NCBI RefSeq assembly: GCF_041200175.1
Contig: NZ_CP165727.1
Coordinates: 6,451,501 to 6,515,500, forward strand
From: Streptomyces sp. R33
GTDB taxonomy: Bacteria; Actinomycetota; Actinomycetes; Streptomycetales; Streptomycetaceae
Length of the DNA: 64,000 nucleotides
Direction of reading: 5' to 3'
Under the pieces are notes generated by a model that searched no databases, was not told the origin of the DNA, and was given only the letters and a program-made list of their open reading frames with translations. This document shows positions 16,130-24,554 of this stretch, in pieces. Both the position numbers and the translations under genes were made by a program. The first letter of the stretch is position 1. Each line of letters begins with the position of its first letter.

Positions 16130-16927
16130 ATGGCACGCGTACGGTACGGAGCGCGCACCGAGGCCGAGATCACGGCGTCGCGCGAGAAGAGTTCCCGGCT
16201 CCCCGACATCTGGTCCACCGGCGTGGTGGCGGTCTGGGAGAGCGACCCGGACGTGGTGGCGGCGGTCCTGCCCCCGCCCCTCAAGCCCGCCGAGCGGCCC
16301 CTCGTACGGGCCAACATCAGCAAGGTCGACCTGCCCGGCTACCCCCTCGGCGCCGGCTCGGTGGCCGTCGCCGCGCAGCACGGCGGGGTCGAGGGCTGGT
16401 ACCCGCTGGTCATGCCGATGACCCACGAGCGGGCGCTGATCGGCGGCCGCGAGGTCTTCGGCGAGCCGAAGAAGCTGGGCGAGGTCGACGTCGAGCGCGA
16501 GGGCCTCGTCGTACGGGCCTCCCTGGCCCGGCACGGGATCGCCTTCGTGGAGGTGCGCGGGGCGGTGGACCGCGAACTGCCGCTGCCCGAGCCCGCCGCC
16601 AAGACCGACTTCTACTTCAAGTTCCTCCCGGCGGTGGACGGTTCGGGCTTCGACGCCGAGCCGGTGCTCGTCCACGTCACCCGCAACGAGAAGGTCCGCA
16701 AGCTGGAGCACATCACCGGCGACGTGGTCCTGCGCGAGTCGATGTTCGACCCCGTCGCCGATCTCCCCGTACGCCGGATCGTGGAGATCACCATCGGCGA
16801 GAAGACCACCGACCAGAAGGGCCGCGTCGTCGAGCGGGTCAGCGCCCAGGCCCTCCTCCCGTACATCCACCAGCGCTACGACGACCCGATGCAGATCCTC
16901 GACGGCCCGCCCGAGGGGAGCGTCTGA
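16130..16927 (+). CDS. acetoacetate decarboxylase family protein
   Basis: 265 residues from ATG 16130. Family landmarks: 'ANISKVDLPGYPLGAGSVAVAAQH', 'YPLVMPMTHERALIGGREVFGEPKKLGEV' (the Glu-Pro-Lys-Lys segment holds the Schiff-base lysine in acetoacetate decarboxylase) and 'FYFKFLPAVDGSGF'. The fold also hosts aldolase-dehydratases acting on beta-keto acids, so the substrate is uncertain. It is the first gene of a four-gene operon (decarboxylase, SDR, two amidohydrolases); the stop TGA overlaps the next ATG. Confidence 0.88.
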   Translation: MARVRYGARTEAEITASREKSSRLPDIWSTGVVAVWESDPDVVAAVLPPPLKPAERPLVRANISKVDLPGYPLGAGSVAVAAQHGGVEGWYPLVMPMTHERALIGGREVFGEPKKLGEVDVEREGLVVRASLARHGIAFVEVRGAVDRELPLPEPAAKTDFYFKFLPAVDGSGFDAEPVLVHVTRNEKVRKLEHITGDVVLRESMFDPVADLPVRRIVEITIGEKTTDQKGRVVERVSAQALLPYIHQRYDDPMQILDGPPEGSV

Positions 16928-17811
16928 TGCGGCTCGAACCGGGACAGGTGGCCGTCGTCACCGGCGCCGCCAGTGGCATCGGCCTCGCCATGGTCCGCCG
17001 CTTCGCCGCCGAGGGGCTGAAGGTCGTCCTCGCCGACGTGGAGGAGGGCGCCCTGCACAAGGCCGCCGACGAGCTGACCGCCGACGGCGCCCAGGTGCTC
17101 GCCCGGCCCGTCGACGTCAGCGACCGCGACTCCGTGATCGCGCTGGCCGACGCCGCGTACGACGCCTTCGGCGCCGTGCACGTGCTGTGCAACAACGCGG
17201 GCGTCGGCTCCGGCGCCGAGGGCCGGATGTGGGAGCACGAGCCCAACGACTGGAAATGGGCCTTCTCCGTCAACGTCTGGGGCGTCTTCCACGGCATCCA
17301 GGCTTTCGTCCCCCGCATGATCGCGGCAGGCGGCCCCGGCCACGTCGTCAACACCTCCTCCGGCGACGGCGGCATCGCCCCGCTGCCCACCGCCTCCGTC
17401 TACGCCGTCACCAAGGCGGCCGTGGTCACCATGACCGAGTCCCTGTACGCCCACCTCAAGGCGGAACGCGCGGCCGTCGGCGCCTCCGTCCTCTTCCCCG
17501 GCCCGCACATGCTGCGTACCGGACTGTGGGAGTCGCACCGCAACCGCCCCGAGCGGTACGCGAAGGAGCGGCCGCGCAAGACCCCGTACCGCAGCCTCGA
17601 CCAGTACGAGGCCGCGATGAAGCAGGCCGGCCACGAAGTGAACTTCACCCCCGTCGAGGAGGTCGCCGAGCACGTCGTCGACGGGATCCGCGCCGACCGC
17701 TTCTGGATGCTCCCGGCGAGCGAGCACAGCGACCGGCAGATCCGTGCCCGGTCGCAGTCGATGCTCGACCGCGCCAACCCCGCCTACCTGGAGAGCTTCA
17801 TCCTCGACTGA
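16927..17811 (+). CDS. SDR family oxidoreductase
   Basis: 294 residues; ATG 16927 overlaps the previous stop. Classical SDR: 'VTGAASGIGLAM' (TGxxxGxG), 'NNAGVG', 'NTSSGDGG' serine region and 'YAVTKAAVVTMTE' (Tyr-x-x-x-Lys). A long C-terminal extension (about 190-294, 'RKTPYRSLDQYEAAMKQAGHEV...EEVAEHVVDGI') matches the SDRs found with amidohydrolase-2 clusters. It likely oxidises or reduces an alcohol/ketone intermediate of the pathway using NAD(P). Confidence 0.9.
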   Translation: MRLEPGQVAVVTGAASGIGLAMVRRFAAEGLKVVLADVEEGALHKAADELTADGAQVLARPVDVSDRDSVIALADAAYDAFGAVHVLCNNAGVGSGAEGRMWEHEPNDWKWAFSVNVWGVFHGIQAFVPRMIAAGGPGHVVNTSSGDGGIAPLPTASVYAVTKAAVVTMTESLYAHLKAERAAVGASVLFPGPHMLRTGLWESHRNRPERYAKERPRKTPYRSLDQYEAAMKQAGHEVNFTPVEEVAEHVVDGIRADRFWMLPASEHSDRQIRARSQSMLDRANPAYLESFILD

Positions 17812-17830
17812 CTCGCCTGAGGAGAGACCG

Positions 17831-19123
17831 TTGACCGACAGCAGTACGTACGAAGACCCGTACCTGATCATCTCCTCCGACTGCCACGCGGGGCTGCCGA
17901 CCGAGCAGTACCGCCCGTACCTCGACTCCCGCTTCCACCCCCAGTTCGACGAGTTCCTCGGCCAGCGCGACGCCCGCCGCGCCGAGGCCACGAAGCTCGG
18001 GGTCCGCAACGAGGCCTTCGCCGAGAAGTGGTTCCACGACCACGAGGAAGGCCTCAGGGGCGGCTGGGAAACGGCCCAGCGCCTGAAGGAGCTCGACGGC
18101 GACGGGGTGGCCGCCGAGGTCGTCTTCCCCGACGCCGACGCCGTGGACAGCCAGACCGCCGCGCCCTTCGGGGTGGGCCTCGGGCTCTCCGGTGACCAGG
18201 ACCCCGAGCTCGGCATGGCGGGGGCGCAGGCGCACAACCGCTGGCTGGCGGAGTTCGTCTCCGAGACCCCAGAGCGGCACTGCGGGGTCGCCCTGCTGCC
18301 CATCACGGGCGAGCCGTCGAAGGTCGTCGCCGAGATCCACCGGGCCAAGGAGTCCGGGCTCGGCGCGCTGATGATCCCCGCTATGTGGGTGGACAAGGCG
18401 CCGTACCACGACCGCCGCTACGACCCGGTCTGGGCGGCCGCGGCCGAGACGCAGATGCCGATCGTCACCCACTCGGGGTCCTCGCCCCGCCACGAGTACG
18501 GCGACCACCTGGGCATCTTCGTCTCCGAGGTCACCTGGTGGCCGGCCCGCCCGCTGTGGTTCCTGCTCTGGTCCGGGGTCTTCGAGCGGCACCCGGGCCT
18601 GAAGTTCGGCGTCGCCGAATCGGGCTGCTGGTGGCTGCCGAACCAGCTGTGGTTCATGGACCGGCTCTACCTCGGCGCGCACGGCGGCAAGAAGCTGTCG
18701 CCGTTCGAGGAGCTGAGGCGCCCGCCGAGCGAGTACCTGGACCGCCAGGTGTTCGTCTGCGCGACGAACACCAAGCGGCGCGAGCTCGCGCAGCGCTACG
18801 AGATCGGCGTGGACAACATCCTGTGGGGCTCGGACTTCCCGCACCCCGAGGGGACCTGGCCGGGCACCCGGACCTGGCTGAAGAACACCTTCCACGACAT
18901 CCCGGTCGGCGAGACCCGCCGGATGCTGGGGCTGGCGGCGGCGGACGTCTTCGGCTTCGACACGGACAAGCTGGCCCCGATCGCCCGCCGGATCGGCCCG
19001 ACCCCGGCGGAGCTGGGCCAGCCGGCCGACCAGGCTTCCGTGGAGGCCTCTTGGTCCCGCTCGCGGGAGACGGGCCGCCACTGGCTGACGGGCCAGGACT
19101 TCCCCGTCCTGGGGGTGTCCTGA
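17831..19123 (+). CDS. amidohydrolase-2 family protein (first of pair)
   Basis: 430 residues from TTG 17831 with GGAGAG upstream. It has the ACMS/gamma-resorcylate-decarboxylase-like TIM-barrel markers: 'IISSDCHAG' near the N-terminus, 'AHNRWLAEF', a metal-ligand histidine at 'IVTHSGSSP', and the C-terminal metal Asp in 'NILWGSDFPHPEGTWP'. These enzymes are zinc or manganese hydrolases or non-oxidative decarboxylases of (semi)aromatic acids. Only one His follows the N-terminal Asp ('DCH' rather than HxH), as in this subfamily. The stop overlaps the next ATG. Confidence 0.88.
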   Translation: MTDSSTYEDPYLIISSDCHAGLPTEQYRPYLDSRFHPQFDEFLGQRDARRAEATKLGVRNEAFAEKWFHDHEEGLRGGWETAQRLKELDGDGVAAEVVFPDADAVDSQTAAPFGVGLGLSGDQDPELGMAGAQAHNRWLAEFVSETPERHCGVALLPITGEPSKVVAEIHRAKESGLGALMIPAMWVDKAPYHDRRYDPVWAAAAETQMPIVTHSGSSPRHEYGDHLGIFVSEVTWWPARPLWFLLWSGVFERHPGLKFGVAESGCWWLPNQLWFMDRLYLGAHGGKKLSPFEELRRPPSEYLDRQVFVCATNTKRRELAQRYEIGVDNILWGSDFPHPEGTWPGTRTWLKNTFHDIPVGETRRMLGLAAADVFGFDTDKLAPIARRIGPTPAELGQPADQASVEASWSRSRETGRHWLTGQDFPVLGVS

Positions 19124-20349
19124 TGGCAGACCGCTACACGGTCATCTCGGCGGACTGCCACGCGGGCGCCGACCTGCTGGACTACAAGCCGTACCTGGAG
19201 AAGCGGTACCACGAGGAGTTCGACGCCTGGGCCGCCACGTACGTGAACCCGTACGAGGACCTCCTCGCGGACACCGCGGACCGCAACTGGAACTCCGCGC
19301 GCCGGCTGTCCGAGCTCGAGGCGGACGGCATCGTGGCCGAGGTGCTCTTCCCGAACACGATCCCGCCGTTCTTCCCCAAGGCCTCGCTGATGGCCCAGCC
19401 TCCGACGGCCGCGGAGTACGCGATGCGCTGGGCGGGGCTCCAGGCCCACAACCGCTGGCTGGCGGACTTCTGCGCGGACGCACCGGGCCGGCGGGCGGGC
19501 GTGGTCCAGATCCTGCTGAACGACGTGGACGCGGCGGTGAAGGAGATCCGCCGCACGAGGGAGGCCGGCCTGACGGGGGGCATCCTGCTGCCCGGCGTCC
19601 CGCCCGGCTCGTCGGTCCCCGAGCTGTACTCGGCCGCGTACGACCCGATCTGGGCGGTGTGCGACGAGCTGGACGTACCGGTCAACCACCACGGCGGCTC
19701 GGCGTCCCCGCCGCTCGGCGACGAACCGGCCGCCCGGGCCGTCTTCATGGTCGAGACGACCTGGTTCTCGCACCGCGCCCTGTGGCACCTCATCTTCGGC
19801 GGGGCCTTCCGCCGCCACCCCGGCCTGAAGCTGGTCCTGACGGAGCAGGGCTCAGGCTGGATCCCGGCGGTCATGGAGATGCTGGACTACTACCACGGCC
19901 GCCTGGTGAACGCGGCTGCCAGGGCGGCCACGGCGGAGTCCAAGTTCGGCGCGGGCCTGGCGGAGTCCATGGGCAAGGGCCCGAGCGAGGTCTGGCGGGA
20001 CAACTGCTTCGTGGGGGCCAGCTTCATGCGCCCCCACGAGGTCCCGCTGCGGGACCGGATCGGTCTCGACAAGATCATGTGGGGCAGCGACTACCCCCAC
20101 GACGAGGGCACCACCCCGTTCTCCCGCGAGGGCCTGCGCATCGCGTACGCGGGCCTCCCGCAGGACGAGGTCGCCGCGATGGTCGGCGGCAACGCGGCCC
20201 GCGTGTACGGCTTCGACCTGGCGTTGCTGGACCCGCTGGCGGCGAAGCACGGGCCGCTGGTCTCGGAGATCGCCGAGCCGTTGACGCAGATCCCGCCCGA
20301 GGCCACCAGCCCGGCCTTCGCCCGAGGGGGCTCGGTCCGGGTCTGGTGA
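19123..20349 (+). CDS. amidohydrolase-2 family protein (second of pair)
   Basis: 408 residues; ATG 19123 overlaps the previous stop. It is clearly homologous to the preceding gene: 'VISADCHAG', 'AHNRWLADF', 'PVNHHGGSASPP', 'KLVLTEQGSGWIP', 'KIMWGSDYPHDEGTTP'. The two copies are diverged and probably carry out successive steps or form a heteromeric pair. It is the last gene of the TetR-controlled operon. A small hairpin follows and then the convergent NACHT gene. Confidence 0.88.
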   Translation: MADRYTVISADCHAGADLLDYKPYLEKRYHEEFDAWAATYVNPYEDLLADTADRNWNSARRLSELEADGIVAEVLFPNTIPPFFPKASLMAQPPTAAEYAMRWAGLQAHNRWLADFCADAPGRRAGVVQILLNDVDAAVKEIRRTREAGLTGGILLPGVPPGSSVPELYSAAYDPIWAVCDELDVPVNHHGGSASPPLGDEPAARAVFMVETTWFSHRALWHLIFGGAFRRHPGLKLVLTEQGSGWIPAVMEMLDYYHGRLVNAAARAATAESKFGAGLAESMGKGPSEVWRDNCFVGASFMRPHEVPLRDRIGLDKIMWGSDYPHDEGTTPFSREGLRIAYAGLPQDEVAAMVGGNAARVYGFDLALLDPLAAKHGPLVSEIAEPLTQIPPEATSPAFARGGSVRVW

Positions 20350-20370
20350 GCCCCGGTTTCCGCCCGGGGC
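20350..20370. terminator. short hairpin between convergent genes
   Basis: GCCCCGG (20350-20356) pairs with CCGGGGC (20364-20370) over a seven-base loop, in the 24-bp gap between the amidohydrolase and NACHT stop codons. Confidence 0.45.
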
Positions 20371-20373
20371 GGC

Positions 20374-23300
20374 TCAGCTCTTGTAGACGAGCCGCTCCGG
20401 CGGGATCCGCTCGGTGCCGACCACGCTCGTGCGCCGGTCCACCTCGATGACCAGCCCGTCCACGTCCGCGAACGGAGAGAGGTCCAGCGTTCCGAGGCAC
20501 TCGCGCAGGACGAGCAGCCGCAGCCCGGGCAGCTCGGTCAGCGGCTCCAGCGTCCCCTCGAACACGCACCTGATCAGCACGAGTTCGGTCAGGTGCCGAT
20601 ACGGCACGAGAGCCGCGACCGACACGGGTGCGGCGTGCCGGATCTGCAGGGAGGCGAGCCCCGGCAGCGGGAGCGAGCGGACCAGCTGCCGGTACTGCAG
20701 GCTGCCCGCGATCGTCAGGTCCCTCACCCCCGGCCACCGCTCGATCCCGTCGAGGGTCATCCTGCGGACGCCCTGCCACAGGGCCAGGGACGTCAGCCCC
20801 TCGGCCGCCGGGACGTCCCCGATCCACCGCTGTGCCGGCTCGAAGCTGATGACCAGGGACTTGAGCCCGTCGACCGCCGCCAGCGGGGCCAGCGAGAGAC
20901 CCTCCCGCAGGTAGCCGAAGGCCAGGCTGTCCGCCGCCAGCTCGGCGACCGCCTCGATGCCCGTGACCTCCGGGCAGTCCAGCACGCCGAGGTGCCGCAG
21001 CGTCGGATGGCCGGCCAGTGGTGCGAGATCGGTCAGGCTCGGATTGCGGTGCATGACCAGCCACTCCAGGTCCCGCCGCCCGGAGATCTCCGCGGGGACG
21101 GCGCCGTTCCACGTGAGGTGGACCCGCCGTATGTGGGGCATCCGGCCGAGCACGGCCAGCTGCTCCTGCGTGCGCACGTGCAGGTGCCCGACGCGCACGG
21201 GGGCGTCGGCCAGGACCGCGTCCGCGTAGGCGTCGGTGGGGAACCGCCCCCAGGAGTCGGACAGCTCGTGGACCACGTCGTAGCGGTCGTCCCTGCGGAA
21301 ACCGGCGATGACCTGGAGCGCCCGCTCCCCACCGACCAGCGCGGCCGTACGGACGACGGCGGCGGCCTGCTGCTCGCCCAGGCCCGTCGGTCCGGGCAGC
21401 AGCTCCAGGACCAGCTCGCCCGCCTTGGCCAGCTCCTCGGCCTGCCCCACGGAGTGCGGCGGCAGCAGGTGCGCCGTACGCGCCTGAACCTCGTGCCAGA
21501 CCGCGGGGTCCAGTTCCGGTGCGTGCTCCAGGCACGCCGCGGCCAGCAGGACCAGCCGGCTGTTGTCCCGCTTGATCTTGTCGGCCCGCCGCAGGAGCTG
21601 CCGCAGCAGGCGTGCGCGCTCGTCGGGGCGGGCGTGCCCGACCGCCATGCGGACCACGTCCTCCCACGCGTCCTCGTGGGCGTTGCCCACCAGCACGCCG
21701 AAGTCACGCGCCTCCACGGCCGCCTTGGCCCCCAGGTAGTCCTGGAAGGTGCGGTGCACGAAGTGGACCGAGCCGGGCACCGGCTCCCGGAGCAGCCCGC
21801 TGCGTATCAGCAGGTGGCGGAACACCTGCCCGGCGCCGGCCTGCGCCCGTACCTGGGGCATGGCGCCGAGCCACTCGCCCACCATCTCCTCGGCCTCCGT
21901 GCAGGACGCCTCCACCTGGCCGTTGCGGATGAGCCAGTACGCGAGCCGCTGCAGCAGCAGGGTCTGCTCGTCCCTGCTGAGGTACACGCCCTCGACACCG
22001 GAGATGTCCCGCTCGGTGTCCCGGCGCACGAGGAGCATGTCCAGGGCGGCGTCGTACAGTTCCTTGCGCGCCCTCGGCAGGTGCATGTGGCGGTCCCGGT
22101 TCAGGGCGCACAGCAAGGCGCACATGAGGGGGTTCGAGGCCAGCCATCCGAGGTCCCGGCGGGAGCCGACGGACTGGATCAGCGCTTTCTCGTACCGGTC
22201 CAGGCTCTCCCGCTCCTCCTCGGAGCCGCACTCGGCCCGGGCGGAGTCGTGCCAGTGGGTGATGAACGCGCTGACGTCGGCACGCTCCATCGGCAGCAGG
22301 GAGAGGAGGGAGAAGGCCTGCCCGGTCAGCCAGTCCTCCGGGACCGCAGACGGACGGGTGGTCACCACGTAGCGGGCCCGGGGATAGGCGGCGAGCAGGG
22401 ATCTGAGCCACTCCTCCGTGCGGTTGCGGAGTTTGGACGGCACCTCGTCGACGCCGTCGACCAGGACGAGTGCCCGTCCTTCGGACAGCAGGTTCTCGAC
22501 CCATCCGTCCGGGGCCCGCAGCGGCACGCCCGAGGCGCGCAGCCAGTTCTCCGGCATCGGCAGGCCCTCGGGCGAGTTGAACGAGCGCAGCCGCAGGACG
22601 AAGGGGACGAGCGCGTTCCAGTGGCGCAGGCCGAGCCGGAAGCTGCGTCTCGCCGCATTCAGGGCCAGCCACTGCACCAGGGTGCTCTTGCCCGAACCCG
22701 CGGGGCCGCACAGCAGTACCCGCTCGGAAGCACTCAGCGCCGACTCGGCCTTCATCGCCGAGTGGCGGCCCGGCTCCTCCAGCAGCTGCTCGCCCGTCAC
22801 CGCGAGGCTGATGTAGGCCAGGTCCAGCGGCCACTCCTGGCGGGCATGGCCGAGGGTCAGGCCGAACAGCTGCAGGCGGCTGTGGGTTTCGGCGACGTAG
22901 CGCGCGTACTGCTCCTCGAAGGCGTAGGCCGCACCGTCCGTGCGTTCCTTCATCCGCTCCACCGCACGCGCCAGCTCGCCGCTGCGGCGGATCAGTTCCA
23001 CGTCCGCGCGCGCACCGAAGCCCGGCAGGGTCGTCACGTACTCCACCGCGTGCACGCAGCACAGCCGGACCAGGTCGCGGTAGAGGGCCTCGGCCGGTTC
23101 GCTCAGGCCCGAGGCCGCGGGAACCGCAGCCGCCAGCAACGCAGGGTCCAGGTCCGCCGCGAAGAGGGACTGCGCATCCAGCGGGCCCAGCGCCGCGAAG
23201 GCGTCGCCCACCGCGTCCAGCGCCGCAAGGCGCTCGTGTTCCGGCAGGCCGCGCGTGGCCTCGGCCAGCCTGCTCGCCAGGGTCTCGGCCAGGCGGCGCA

Positions 23301-23460
23301 CCTCCGCGGCCCCCAGCTCCGCCGGCCGGCGCCAGCGCGGGGCCGGGGCGGCCGGATCCACCGCCAGCCCGGCCCCCGGGGACCGGCTCAGCAGGGCCTT
23401 CACCAGGGCCCCCGCCGCCGTACCCGCCACCCGTAAGAGAACCGTCTCGAAGCCCGTCAT
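20374..23460 (-). CDS. NACHT-domain STAND NTPase with LRR-like C-terminus (bacterial NLR-like)
   Basis: 1028 residues from ATG 23460; GGGGAGG seven bases upstream selects this start over GTG 23490. The N-terminus (about 1-235) is an all-helical region like the NACHT N-terminal helical modules of actinobacteria. The NACHT ATPase follows: Walker A 'LLCGPAGSGKSTLVQWLA' (about 250), Walker B 'ALVLVDGVDEVPSKLRNR' (about 330, with the extra acidic residues typical of NACHT), sensor 'YVVTTRPSAVPE', then 'LGWLASNPLMCALLCAL' and 'FVHRTFQDYLGAKA' helical/winged-helix parts. From about 740 to the end there are irregular leucine-rich-like repeats ('LEWLVMHRNPSLTDLAPLAGHPTLRHLGVL', 'LRLLVLRECLGTLDLSP'). 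This is the architecture of NLR immune sensors; bacterial bNACHT proteins act in phage defence. No effector enzyme domain is recognisable. Confidence 0.88.
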   Translation of the reverse strand: MTGFETVLLRVAGTAAGALVKALLSRSPGAGLAVDPAAPAPRWRRPAELGAAEVRRLAETLASRLAEATRGLPEHERLAALDAVGDAFAALGPLDAQSLFAADLDPALLAAAVPAASGLSEPAEALYRDLVRLCCVHAVEYVTTLPGFGARADVELIRRSGELARAVERMKERTDGAAYAFEEQYARYVAETHSRLQLFGLTLGHARQEWPLDLAYISLAVTGEQLLEEPGRHSAMKAESALSASERVLLCGPAGSGKSTLVQWLALNAARRSFRLGLRHWNALVPFVLRLRSFNSPEGLPMPENWLRASGVPLRAPDGWVENLLSEGRALVLVDGVDEVPSKLRNRTEEWLRSLLAAYPRARYVVTTRPSAVPEDWLTGQAFSLLSLLPMERADVSAFITHWHDSARAECGSEEERESLDRYEKALIQSVGSRRDLGWLASNPLMCALLCALNRDRHMHLPRARKELYDAALDMLLVRRDTERDISGVEGVYLSRDEQTLLLQRLAYWLIRNGQVEASCTEAEEMVGEWLGAMPQVRAQAGAGQVFRHLLIRSGLLREPVPGSVHFVHRTFQDYLGAKAAVEARDFGVLVGNAHEDAWEDVVRMAVGHARPDERARLLRQLLRRADKIKRDNSRLVLLAAACLEHAPELDPAVWHEVQARTAHLLPPHSVGQAEELAKAGELVLELLPGPTGLGEQQAAAVVRTAALVGGERALQVIAGFRRDDRYDVVHELSDSWGRFPTDAYADAVLADAPVRVGHLHVRTQEQLAVLGRMPHIRRVHLTWNGAVPAEISGRRDLEWLVMHRNPSLTDLAPLAGHPTLRHLGVLDCPEVTGIEAVAELAADSLAFGYLREGLSLAPLAAVDGLKSLVISFEPAQRWIGDVPAAEGLTSLALWQGVRRMTLDGIERWPGVRDLTIAGSLQYRQLVRSLPLPGLASLQIRHAAPVSVAALVPYRHLTELVLIRCVFEGTLEPLTELPGLRLLVLRECLGTLDLSPFADVDGLVIEVDRRTSVVGTERIPPERLVYKS

Positions 23461-23502
23461 CCCCTGCCCTCCCCTTGGCTCGGACATCATCGCGTGAACC
23501 GC

Positions 23503-23535
23503 CGGTAACCCCGATGGATACCGATCGGTAACAAC
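23503..23535. promoter_or_regulatory. palindrome and GGTAAC half-sites between NACHT and hydroxylase genes
   Basis: TACCGATCGGTA (23519-23530) is a perfect 12-bp palindrome, extended on one side to CGGTAAC. A further GGTAAC lies at 23503-23508. It lies in the 113-bp divergent promoter region and could control either gene. Confidence 0.45.
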
Positions 23536-23573
23536 CCCTAGCGGCGCCCCCGAACCCGCTCTATGGTGCGGGC

Positions 23574-24554
23574 ATGCCGAACCTGCCCGATGTCGTGCTG
23601 TGGTCCATACCCGCCTTCGTGCTGCTCACCGTCATCGAGGTGGTGAGCTACCGGCTCCATCCCGACGAGGACGCCGCCGGCTACGACGCCAAGGACGCGG
23701 CGACGAGCGTCGCCATGGGCCTCGGCAGCATCGGCTTCGACCTGCTCTGGAAGCTCCCGGTCGTCGCGGTCTTCACGGCGGTCTACGAACTGACCCCGCT
23801 GCGCGTGCCCTTCCTGTGGTGGACCGCGCTGCTGATGCTGCTGGTCCAGGACTTCCTCTACTACTGGCAGCACCGGCTCCACCACGTCATCCGCATCCTG
23901 TGGGCGTGCCACGTGGTCCACCACAGCAGCCGGAACTTCAACCTCACCACCGCCCTGCGCCAGCCCTGGACCAGCGCCACCACCTGGTGGTTCTACCTGC
24001 CGATGGTCGCCCTCGGCGTGCATCCGGCCGCGATCCCGTTCTGCTACGGCATCAACCTGCTCTACCAGTTCTGGGTCCACACCGAGCGCATCGGCAAGCT
24101 GCCGCGGGCCTACGAGTACGTCTTCAACACCCCCTCCCACCACCGCGTCCACCACGCCTCCCAGGGCGGCTACCTGGACCGCAACTTCGGCGGGATCCTG
24201 ATCATCTGGGACCGGATGTTCGGCTCCTGGGTGGGCGAGACCGACAAGCCCGTCTACGGGCTCACCAAGAACATCGGCACCTACAACCCGCTCCGGGTCG
24301 CGACCCACGAGTACGCGGCCATCGCCCGCGACGTCCGCGCCGCCGCCGGCTGGCGCGAGCGCGCCGGACGCGTCTTCCGCGGCCCCGGCTGGCAGCCCGC
24401 CGCCCCGGCCGCCCCTGCTGCAACCGCCCCGGCCGCCCCCGCCGCAACCGCGACGGCCGCCCCCGCCCCCGCCCCCGCGGCCGCCTCCGAGGCCGCGGCA
24501 CCCGCCGCCGAACCGGCCGCCGTACAGGCCGCCGTACAGGAGACCACCGCGTGA
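23574..24554 (+). CDS. sterol desaturase/fatty acid hydroxylase superfamily protein
   Basis: 326 residues from ATG 23574; TATGGT at 23562-23567 and no ribosome site suggest a leaderless mRNA. Several membrane helices surround the di-iron histidine motifs 'WQHRLHH', 'HVVHHSSRNFN' and 'NTPSHHRVHHASQGGYLDRN'. This set is characteristic of the superfamily and resembles the alkylglycerol-monooxygenase (TMEM195) branch. The C-terminal ~60 residues are an Ala/Pro-rich low-complexity tail. The reaction is O2-dependent hydroxylation or desaturation of a membrane lipid; the precise lipid is unknown. GTGA overlap couples it to the lysoplasmalogenase gene. Confidence 0.9.
   Translation: MPNLPDVVLWSIPAFVLLTVIEVVSYRLHPDEDAAGYDAKDAATSVAMGLGSIGFDLLWKLPVVAVFTAVYELTPLRVPFLWWTALLMLLVQDFLYYWQHRLHHVIRILWACHVVHHSSRNFNLTTALRQPWTSATTWWFYLPMVALGVHPAAIPFCYGINLLYQFWVHTERIGKLPRAYEYVFNTPSHHRVHHASQGGYLDRNFGGILIIWDRMFGSWVGETDKPVYGLTKNIGTYNPLRVATHEYAAIARDVRAAAGWRERAGRVFRGPGWQPAAPAAPAATAPAAPAATATAAPAPAPAAASEAAAPAAEPAAVQAAVQETTA

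Noticed and set aside
20593..23436. 947-residue plus-strand frame opposite the NACHT gene
   Set aside because: Same shadow effect; its translation is rich in Arg/Gln/His/Gly with no domain, while the minus strand has clear NACHT motifs.
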